Below are positions 54,985 through 64,000 of a stretch of 64,000 bases of DNA, piece after piece. The notes beneath the pieces are model-generated. The model worked only from the letters and a program-made list of their open reading frames with translations. It had not been told where the DNA came from and made no database searches. Source of the stretch: Bradysia coprophila (lineage: Eukaryota; Arthropoda; Insecta; Diptera; Sciaridae); assembly GCF_014529535.1 (NCBI RefSeq), contig NW_023503670.1:558001-622000 (forward strand), given 5' to 3'. Positions within the stretch are counted from its first letter, which is position 1. Every line of letters begins with the position of its first letter. Made by a program: the position numbers and the translations under genes.

Positions 54985-57687
54985 CAACTCTCTGGTTATA
55001 CGTCACTATAAGATCTACCACCAAAACTGCGACCTCTTTAGGAATTTCTAATAACTTCTTATGGAATGACAGACTTATCTAATGCAGGAGGATCTAATTT
55101 ATGATATTTAGATAATCTACAGAAAAAAAAAACCATGTCCGAATCAGTACAGACTACAGAATACAATCAAGTCAGACATTCTTAAGTGAGAAACAATGGA
55201 AACAATGATTAGCCGATAATCAATTAAAAAAATTCTGCTAACAGAAGCCGTGGGCAGTTACGTCGCGATTCCGGTAAACAGAATTATGGTTACCACACAC
55301 ATCATTAGACAGACTGGACGAGCAGACTGATAGGCGGCCAAATAAACATCAGTCTCTGACAGTTGAATAGACAAATACAAATTGTATTTCATAATAAATA
55401 TCGTAACCGAATTCATCTGGCATGTGGACGTTTTTTTTGGTGTGTTCTGTTTTGTGTTGCGGTATTGACGACAGAAATAAAATGAAAAAAAAAATACAAT
55501 GTCAACAACACCCGGAGTGTTATATTTTTGTATTAAAGCTCTACTGTACCTTAGTTTACGTCATTACACTTCTAAATCACTTAGACAACAGAGGTTCGTT
55601 CTTATTAGCCTTAGAAAGGGAACTAGGTCATCTGAGCGTCTAAATTTTCTGACATGACGACGTTGAGTGCCTAAAATATCGTTTAAATCGTAATCTTCAA
55701 AGTCGATGGAATGTTCGATTACGAAAAGTTTATTCAGGGACATAAACGTGTTCCCGTAACGTAATTATTTACACTAAAAACTAAATCACCTTTTCACTTA
55801 CATTTTTTATTGCTGTTCCATGTGCTCTTTCGAAACGAAAAATCAATTCTAATTGACAGATTTCATAAACAGAGTATACAGCCAATGCTATTCACATGGT
55901 TTATTTTGCAATTGCACACGTTTCGTAGATTATAAAATATATCCCGCACATTTGTTATCGATGCTATGTTATTCTAACACCCGACGCTTGAGTTTTTTTT
56001 ACACAAACGAAAGAGACTTACGAAAAATTGATGAAACTAAAAAGAAAAATGTTTGGAAACTTTAAAGCCACTAGTATTTACACTGTACTGAATTTATTTG
56101 CACTAAAATAAACACTGAACGCCGGACTCCGTGTGTATCGCAACACGAATATCGTTGATGTAAGTTAAGTAACACACAATATATTTTCTAAATGATAGAC
56201 GTATTGTAGGGTGACCCTTTGTTTTTTTTTTTTTGCTCATGCCTACGTGAAACGAGTCAGGTAGAGCAGCGCATCTTGTCAAGTGCAGTAGAATATCTGT
56301 GCAAAAATAAATGGAATTTTTCCTTCAGATTAGCATGCATTTTACGGTCGTTTAATATATAGGCAATTCCAATATAGGGTTTTTCTGCATAAAAATTAAA
56401 TGCAGACATTGCCGAGGAGGATACAATTGTGTTGTTAACCAGAAAAGAGAAGAAAAATTGAACGAAACTGGCAGTCCTACGAAAAATAAAAATTATTTCG
56501 TTCAACATCGGCGCATCCTAATAATAGAAAGCGAATCGAAATAATACTCATGTAAATGCCGTAGATAGCTGAGCTTCCAAGGGGAAATGTTCGTATGTAT
56601 GTAATTCGGTTTTTCGTACAGAAAATTGTTGGGAAATCGGAAGGGTATATTTGGTCTCTTTTCGCCTGAATGTCTTTGTCTAATTGTATGAAAAAAGACG
56701 TTGTCAAATGGAATTGTTTACAACTTGATTGACACGGAAAAACGCGCCGAGAAAAATGAATGAAAGTTTTTCGCACAACCAGATAATTTGATATTTTATA
56801 GTCGTGAAGGTCACATTATTTATGTATAGTTTCCGTCTGGTGATGTTTGTTTTGTATAGTCAGTCGGGGTATTCTTATAATATTATTGATGCGATCAGAC
56901 GTAAAGTTGCCAAAAGTATGAACAATACGTCTATACACTCATTTGCAGACGGCTATGTCTAAAATAATGAAGGAATAGATGACTTATCAATGGGTCAAAT
57001 AATGGAAAAATGGTACTTCTTGTGTGAAATATTCCGAACCGATCCGATGCTGAGTCTAGTAAAATGTCACTTTACCTCATGTTATTGTGCGAATTATGGC
57101 GGTATCTGAGTCGAAGGCGAGTAAGTTTGAAATCGTGGGCTGTACATTCACATTCCAATATTTAAATAACCAATTAAATATTCGAATCAGCTGGCTACGT
57201 CGCTTCGTTCGAATATAGCAAGAGTGATGCTAAAACACTAATGAAACAAAACGTTTCGGATGAATCTTTTGCCTGTTAAAAGGCAGAACAATTTGAATGT
57301 ATTGTTCTGTTGATTCTACAGGCAGGGCCCAACTGGCTCGAAAAAGTGCTTCGGATGTAAGAAGAACATCTGTGAAAAGCAAAGCCCTGCAAAAGTGGAG
57401 AAACAGAAAAACGAAGACTTTAGAAGGCTTTACGATGACCAAGGCTGTAAACTTTGGTGAGATCAAGTAAATCGCCATTTTATTTGATACGCAGGAACAC
57501 AAATTTTCTGTGCAAAGAAATCCACAAAAGTCAAGTTGATATGGCGCAGAGAATTTTTGGTATGGAAAGTGGCGTTTCACTCGCGTATCATAATCACCTT
57601 GACAAAGTTTGCACCCGTGAAAGACGGCCTGTATCTCTAAAACCAACAAAACACATTGATGCCATTCAAATGAACAAATATCGATTC
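54985..57687. other. Intergenic, no gene recognised
   Basis: AT-rich. At 57108-57120 the apex sequence GA-GTC-GAA-GGC-GA recurs, and at 57200-57210 the minus strand reads GA-AC-GAA-GC-GA between short inverted repeats (atattcgaa / ttcgaatat). These may be worn copies of the hairpin family. Confidence 0.4.
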
Positions 57688-57699
57688 TTTATTTTTATT
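57688..57699 (-). terminator. Double poly(A) signal
   Basis: Two adjoining AATAAA hexamers on the minus strand, 45-56 nt beyond the stop codon of the putative 52-residue frame. Confidence 0.5.
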
Positions 57700-57743
57700 G
57701 ATCGCGTGTTGTAAATTGATTTTACAAATATTTTTCATCCAAA

Positions 57744-58825
57744 TCATTTTTCATCGTAGGTGCTCGGACCACATTTTTTCGTACGAAATTCCGGTCTCAG
57801 TATATAATTGATCATGCCGCACATGATGTAAATCAACGACATTGTACCAGTAGACCACCCTAGGCAGAAATTGGTGGTATGGAACGACTCGAGCCGAAGC
57901 ATTTCCCTGAAATAACAAATAATTTTTTTGTTAAGAAACTGACTGAATGTGAGTTAAATCGAATTGTTCTTGGTATCTTTAAAAGTTAGATCAGATAAAT
58001 AAGCTTCGTTAAATCACAACGATTCATAAGAGATGTCAGAAAGTTAAGAATGCATAATGTTCATCACGTTGTAACTTTTTTAAGATTCTTGGAATGATGT
58101 CGGAATAAAAAGCAATTTGATACTCACATTGATTACTATTTCAGCCCATCGTGCGCACACCACCGTGTTATATCAGCACCCGATTACGGTAAAATATTGC
58201 TCCGAATCGTCCATATCGGATCGGCTATACGTGTCCTGTAAAAGACGAAAACATTTTTAATTAAAGAATAATGATTTTACGACTTTTCGTGATCTTGATC
58301 TCTGATGTTTGCTGTTCAAAGTCAGTTAGAGCTAATACATGAAAACGGGTTTTATAATCACTGGATTTTCATTACGTTCTTTCATCATAGGAACATTCAA
58401 TTGTGTTTGCAAAAAAGATTTTGATAGAGGATCGTCACTTACCTCGTCTGCACAACGGTGAACAGCCAACTATTCATTTATATCGATCCTCTTGTGTTAC
58501 CTGGAAAGATTTTTAATTGTTAATTTCGATTAAAACATTTTCCGGTCATTTACAATCGGCTCTGGGGCCATTTAAAGTAAGGTAGAGCATTATTCGAAGA
58601 TCTGGAGACCGATTCAACAATTTCGTTGAACGGCACTATGACTCAAAACGATGGTTTTTAGTCTTGGCACTATTGGAGTATCACAGACTTTATCGGAAAG
58701 AATGTTCATTAACCAAATGTATGCCGCAAAGGCAGCTATGACAAAATCATTACTTACCACGCGGTTTCACATTATCGAGCTGAGTAACATGCCTTCCACA
58801 CCGACGAATGCAACACATTTCGATC
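57744..58825 (-). CDS. Putative spliced gene for a 52-residue membrane microprotein
   Basis: Four minus-strand segments have good splice signals on the sides that need them: 58758-58825, 58443-58500, 58128-58235 and 57744-57906 (for example ATTCATTCCAG/ and /GTAAGT, CTTTCCAG/, TTTTACAG/ and /GTGAGT, TTATTTCAG/). No frame runs through all of them. The last exon holds ATG at 57902 and a 52-residue frame: MLRLESFHTTNFCLGWSTGT, then a hydrophobic stretch (about residues 11-35, one membrane pass), ILRPEFR and STYDEK before the stop. Two poly(A) signals follow. I do not recognise a family. The upstream exons would be 5' leader with small upstream frames, or the transcript is noncoding. Confidence 0.35.
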
Positions 58826-59750
58826 CTGGAATGAATAATAAAACGTTTTGATTAATGGTCCGAATTGTGCAAGAGGAGATTGCATTCAACATTCCACGTG
58901 TGTTTAGAGTATTTGTTCTATCAAAAAAAGTTTGGCGGAATTGCTTGACGTCCGTCAATTGAATAATTTTTTGGTAGAATTACTTTGGCATTCGTTAACT
59001 AGAATAATAATCGTAAGGTATAATTATTCTCCAGATGAATGCGAAATTTTTGATTTTTCCAAAAAGAGGTTATGTTGAGCTCGGAAATATATTCAGCTAA
59101 AATATTACCTCCACCATGCTTGCGCTGCGGTTGTTTATTCACGAAATACTTTCTCATCAAATATAAAGATCTAATTCAAAACTCAATTCGATTTGCTTTT
59201 AATTCACGTGGTTTTTTAAAGAATGTTCACTGAGGACTGGTACCATATATATGGTCTTCACCATCTAACTTTATAAAATTCCGGATGCACGCCAGAATCC
59301 AATAGAAATGTCAATCGAGAATCCATCTCCAAACCTGCTTCTCGAAAATCGAAATCCCACTAAAAATAATTTTAAGAAAAAGTGTATATAGACCATATAG
59401 ACTGTTATGATCAGAGCGAGAAAACCGAAGACTAGTTATTATCAAGGTAAATATAGTGTAGAGGTAATGCCATTCAGACGCGCGACCTAGCACATAAGTT
59501 CGATGCCAGTGACATCTTTTTTTAAAATGGTTGACTACGATTTACTTGTATTTCACAAAAATATTTTCACTATCTCACAACAGATGGCCCGATTTTCTAT
59601 TCCATTTTTTGCTTTCAACGAAGGGATGAGATGGCGTTTGTATCGAACTTTCGTGACACCGCACATCTGATTCGATTATGTATGGCATTACCTCCTCACT
59701 ATATTTACCTTGGTTATTATTATATAACTTGCATTGGGGTACTTGTCAAA
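58826..59750. other. Intergenic with scattered repeat pieces
   Basis: No gene. 'ttatgatcagagcgaga' with 'gaagac(c)agtt' occurs at about 59405 and again near 60178; related pieces are near 59970. A weak B-box-like 'agttcgatgcc' at about 59497 could be a SINE remnant. Confidence 0.35.
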
Positions 59751-59943
59751 GAATACAGTGTTTAAGGAGAGCGAAAACCAGTTAAATTTAATTGGTCTCG
59801 GGGACAGCTGTCAAATATTCATCAATGAAAAAAGAAATTGAGAGTTGAGCCCAGTTTAAATTTGTATGTGTGACTTTGACGTGTGACCCCGAAACCAGTT
59901 TAAACAAAGTGGTCAAAAATCGCTCTCCTTAAACACTGTATTC
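59751..59943. mobile_element. 193-bp foldback MITE
   Basis: Perfect 24-bp terminal inverted repeats (GAATACAGTGTTTAAGGAGA plus GCGA). Inner arms stay similar for another ~50 bp (aaccagtttaaa and 'tctcggggacagctgtcaaa' with its counterpart). No target duplication is clear. Confidence 0.7.
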
Positions 59944-60837
59944 GCTTCTGTATTCGTGTTACGTTGAGAGCGAGAGGACAGAAGACCAGTTTATCATAAC
60001 TTGCCTTGGGGTCCTTGTCAAAATATCTCTTTCTCTTTCATCATAACACTCTATTCTAACCATCCCAACTGACGTAACATTTTTGGTACAGGTCAAAGTA
60101 TATAAAACACTGAAGGCATGTACTGCAGACCCTCAAAAATTTCTTTTTCGTTCATCATAATACTATATATACCTTTATGATCAGAGCGAGAGTTCCGAAG
60201 ACCAGTTAATTATAACTTGTCTTACGTTACTTTTTGTTACAAATTTTTATATAAATGTTTGACACATCCCCCAAGGCAAGTTAAAAGAACTGGTCCAAAT
60301 ATCCTTCTCTTTCCATCATAGCATTTGGGTCATATGAAATTGCTGCAAGTAATAGATATTTACATCCCACGGCGCGAACACATGAATTTTCATTATGTGT
60401 GTAAGTTCATTATAACAATGCTTCGAAATACGTCAAAATGAAAAAAATCGCACTAGGACAGTACCGTATTTTGTTTGTTTGCGTCCAAAAAATACAAAAA
60501 TCAGTTTGAGCGAGACGGTATTGAGTCGTTTTCTAACCTCAAGCAAACAAAAACTTTTTCGTTTTGAGAACCTCCTAGACAACTCTTAAAAAATAAATTA
60601 AAATATTCACTGGGATTACAGTGTTATTTCATGTGGGTCGCTTAAATATTTTGACATAAGTTTGATGACGTTTTCGGGACGTGTAGAATTTAATTTCACC
60701 GTACAAGTGTTGGAATAAGACCGACGTGTCAGCTAGCTTGAAGTAAAATCTCATTACTGCTTCGATTCAAGTCTCTTGCAAGCACATAAATAAAACAGTT
60801 GCGCTATTTCGTCCAAAAGTCTGAATTCTAATTTAAA
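59944..60837. other. Upstream of Sec61 beta
   Basis: No gene; contains the presumptive Sec61 beta promoter (no TATA box seen, as expected for a housekeeping gene) and more copies of the 'gatcagagcgaga' repeat pieces. Confidence 0.35.
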
Positions 60838-61325
<488 letters not shown>

Positions 61326-61491
61326 AAACAACAACTTTTTTTTCGTTTGTATCTATCGCATAGAATATTATTCCAATCAATCATTCTCCTTGGTTTCTAA
61401 TTACGTTTTTCTTTTTGTATTTTTCATTCGGAAGTGTATGATGAGTAAATGAATTGTTGTCCGGCTACGTACAATGAACAAGATATTTATC

Positions 61492-61497
61492 ATTAAA
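61492..61497 (+). terminator. Poly(A) signal of Sec61 beta
   Basis: ATTAAA, a common variant, 167 nt past the stop codon. Confidence 0.4.
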
Positions 61498-61499
61498 TA

Positions 61500-62717
61500 A
61501 GGAAAAAAATTGAAAAAGAGTGCATTTTCTGTGTTAACACTGTGACCAGTTGACTGATGGATTAGACTGCCACGCAATAAGATTTCACATCATGCTGTGT
61601 TAGCCCTTTATGTTTACCTGTGACAAGCTATTAAACTTCGTGACTAGAATGTTCCAAATGAACGAAAATAAGCGAAGAACACTGGTCAATGCCGCCTTAT
61701 TATAGGAAATTCGAATATTTCATATCCAATGAATTGATTAGAACATTCGATCATTATGTTGATTTCCAACTGTGACGGAACAGGGATGATGAGACTGTAA
61801 TATTTTGGTTGTCGAGATTCATTGCACTGAAAAAATGACAACACAGCGAAACACAGAAACAGCGAGTTTCGGAAGAAGCGGTGAGTAGTCGCCGATTCGC
61901 CATGAACATACCTTTTCATCAGGAGATTGTCGTTTTTTAACATTTTGTAGAAAGGAATATTTCTTGGACGAAAGGTTAAAAGGGCGAGAAGACGACCTCT
62001 TGAAGTAAAGGTGAGCTAATGAAGAATCGTCTACTACTATCCTCTTTTTCAGGAATTCTCCGTTTCTTCAAAAAGTTATCGTTTCTCGTGTCGTCGATTT
62101 TTCAGTGCAATTCAAGGTACACGAACGACTTGGTTCTATTAGTTGACAATTCTTTTTCGGAGTAATTTCAACTTGAGTCTCGATCTTAACTTAAGATCCT
62201 TCATCCTTAGAGCTTCCAAATCACTTTTAAGGTGAAATAAGCGAATCACGGTCGTGAAATTGAATATTCAAGAGATGCACTTGAAACACATAAAGGGAAT
62301 GCTGCAATTAACGTCTATGTTGCGTTGCCCTTGGCATGAAAAGATTCGTTATTGCCTGTCAATCATTGGCGAACCCATTATATATCAAAAATAAGTACCA
62401 CACGCAGTGTGCCTGGAATAAAACGTTATTTTTTTATTGCTCAATATCAGCTCCATATATTTTCATTATTCATAGAGATTCATAGAGATCACAAATACAC
62501 AGCGAAATAATCGACAATCGACACACTCAATTCTTTTGATAGATTTGAAGTCAACGATTGAGTATTATTTTAATGGCCAATTTAATTGCCACAAATACTT
62601 ATTTAAACGAACAAAATACAAAATAAATACAGAAAAATTGGCTAACAACGAACCATCATTACACAAAAGAGAGCTACATATACACAAAACACTACATTAT
62701 ACGGAAATTGGATCTAT
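61500..62717. other. Space between convergent Sec61 beta and CLPTM1
   Basis: 3' flanks of both genes; no gene, repeat or RNA recognised. Confidence 0.45.
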
Positions 62718-64000
62718 CTAATCGGCTTTCTTGTCTTTATCGGATTTAACGGCTTCTTCTGCTGATGCTTCACGGCCGGCTTCTTCTGCTGATGCATCAC
62801 GGTCAGCTTCTTCTTCTGATGCATCGCGACCGGCTGCTTCTGCTGATGCATCACGATCAGCTTCCTCTGCTGATGCATCACGATCGGCTTCTTCAGCTGA
62901 TGCATCACGATCGACTTCTTCTGCTGATGTATCACGATCGGCTGGTGGCGGTAGGATTGCCACTGTTTTGGTAGCCTCGTCTTCCATCTCCTTGGAGAAA
63001 CCAAATTCGTTGACACGCTTGTGATCGACCTTGTAGATCCAGCGCTGGTACAAAAAGATGAAAAAGACGATGTCTGTAACAAAACGAATGAAAGGGAAAT
63101 CATCGACCCATTTCGCTTATTTAACAAAAAAAAAAATATTTACCATCTCGGAAGCAACCCAGACGATACAACGTGGGCATTTTGATGACAAATGCGAATA
63201 TGTCATCGATGAATGTGTTCAGAAATTTGTAGCTCATCATTCTCCATGGCAAATGTGCCACAGATTTCATTTTGTAGTTGATGAACAGCTGGGGTGTCAT
63301 CATTATGAATCCGAATGTCAACAGGAAACCGTACAACATATTCAAGACGAACGAATACCAGCCTTTGTGCTCATTGAAATAAACCGAGTAAACGCCATAC
63401 CCAATCAGTAGCGGAAAACATAACCAGCCAAGATATTTAAAGGCCAGATTGTCATACACTTTCGTACTGGAGTCTACGTACGAACCTTTGTCTGTGAATG
63501 AGATACGTGGCAAGATACCGAACAGACGATCCTCTTTATTCAGTTTAACGTCGACGACTTTTTGAATTTTCCAAACTTCGATGCCCAAGCCAATGAAACA
63601 GCTCACACGAATCATGTAATTAGTTTCACTGTCCAACACATACAACAGCACGATCAACGATTGAAAAACGCCGAAAAATACCGAACGCACTGACAGTCCT
63701 TCCAGAGATTTGCGATTGTTCCAGAATTGGATGTCATTTTTGAATGCCAGCAACTCGAAAACACTATGCAGAATGGATATCATGATCGTCATGCCGAGCA
63801 GGTACGGATTTGTTTCCAGCAGTGTCTCTTTGATAGAATCTTGATCTTCTTCTGGTTCTTCGCCAGTACTGAACGTATCGCCTAGAATATTTCCTGCCCA
63901 TTTACCCTTCATTGCTTGCGCCGCATACAGTTGCCACTTGAACATTGACAACGGCTGGAATGTCACATACAGACTCAGGGTTTTGACGGTGGAATTAATT
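62718..64000 (-). CDS. CLPTM1: CLPTM1, C-terminal part (runs off the window)
   Basis: Two exons are visible: 63144-64000 (open at the window edge, frame continues upstream) and 62718-63073, joined by a 70-bp intron in phase. CLPTM1 is a multi-pass ER/Golgi membrane protein; in mammals it retains GABA-A receptors in the ER. Strong family blocks: LSMFKWQLYAAQ, LLETNPYLL, SILHSVFELLAFKNDIQFWN, SLEGLSVRSVFFGVFQS, SSTKVYDNLAFKYL, GFIMMTPQLFINYKMKSVAH, NTFIDDIFAFVIKMP, LYQRWIYKVD, RVNEFGF. The cytosolic C-tail, poorly conserved in the family, is here seven near-perfect 9-residue repeats of RDASAEEAD type followed by a lysine-rich end. Confidence 0.95.
62748..62940 (-). repeat. 27-bp coding minisatellite in the CLPTM1 tail
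   Basis: Seven 27-bp units, each coding one 9-residue repeat (RDASAEEAD, with T, V, G and E variants). The period is a multiple of three, so copy-number changes keep the frame. Confidence 0.9.

Noticed and set aside
56257-57649. Minus-strand frames of 83-139 residues
   Set aside because: No domain, no splice or promoter support, and lysine/phenylalanine-rich composition expected from AT-rich noncoding DNA.
58128-58235. Selenocysteine TGA in the second-last putative exon (frame ...VIGC-TGA-YNTVV...)
   Set aside because: No known selenoprotein motif, no SECIS element recognised, and the frame does not continue into the membrane-helix frame of the last exon.

Overview
The window is animal nuclear DNA, almost certainly from an insect and probably a fly. 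It is AT-rich, its genes are split by short GT-AG introns (60-70 bp) or very long first introns, and intergenic DNA is packed with foldback (MITE-type) repeats. Recognisable genes are beta-tubulin (two copies), an H2A-type histone, OSGIN, an eEF2-like paralogue, Sec61 beta and CLPTM1. A lower dipteran (for example a fungus gnat) is my guess; no single feature proves it.

Layout. 1-6.5 kb: repeats, including two Penelope-like retroelement remnants and two copies of an unnamed interspersed repeat. 6.6-19.1 kb: two beta-tubulin genes in tandem on the minus strand, encoding the same protein over exons 2-3, each with a long first intron after codon 19. 20.3-21.2 kb: a two-exon gene for a divergent H2A variant on the plus strand, head to head with beta-tubulin gene 2. 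22.3-24.5 kb: a 1.06 kb repeat and a hAT-type foldback element with intact 8-bp target duplications. 25.1-25.6 kb: an intact gene for MscL, the bacterial large-conductance mechanosensitive channel, behind eukaryote-style promoter and splice signals. 30.7-48.4 kb: an OSGIN-type flavoprotein gene on the minus strand whose first intron is 15 kb. That intron holds a truncated eEF2-like gene (38.9-40.5 kb) that has lost its GTP-binding motifs, several foldback elements and two minisatellites. 48.4-57.7 kb: repeat-rich DNA without recognised genes. 57.7-58.8 kb: a set of putative exons ending in a possible 52-residue membrane microprotein. 60.8-61.3 kb: Sec61 beta. 62.7-64.0 kb: the 3' end of CLPTM1, cut by the window edge.

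How the genes relate. Most are unconnected housekeeping genes. The most unusual items are the bacterial-type MscL gene, the divergent H2A variant, the GTPase-dead eEF2 fragment nested in OSGIN, and a family of small hairpin elements. At the apex of these hairpins the same DNA fold recurs (tandem GA mismatches, a short covarying stem, and a GNA triloop).
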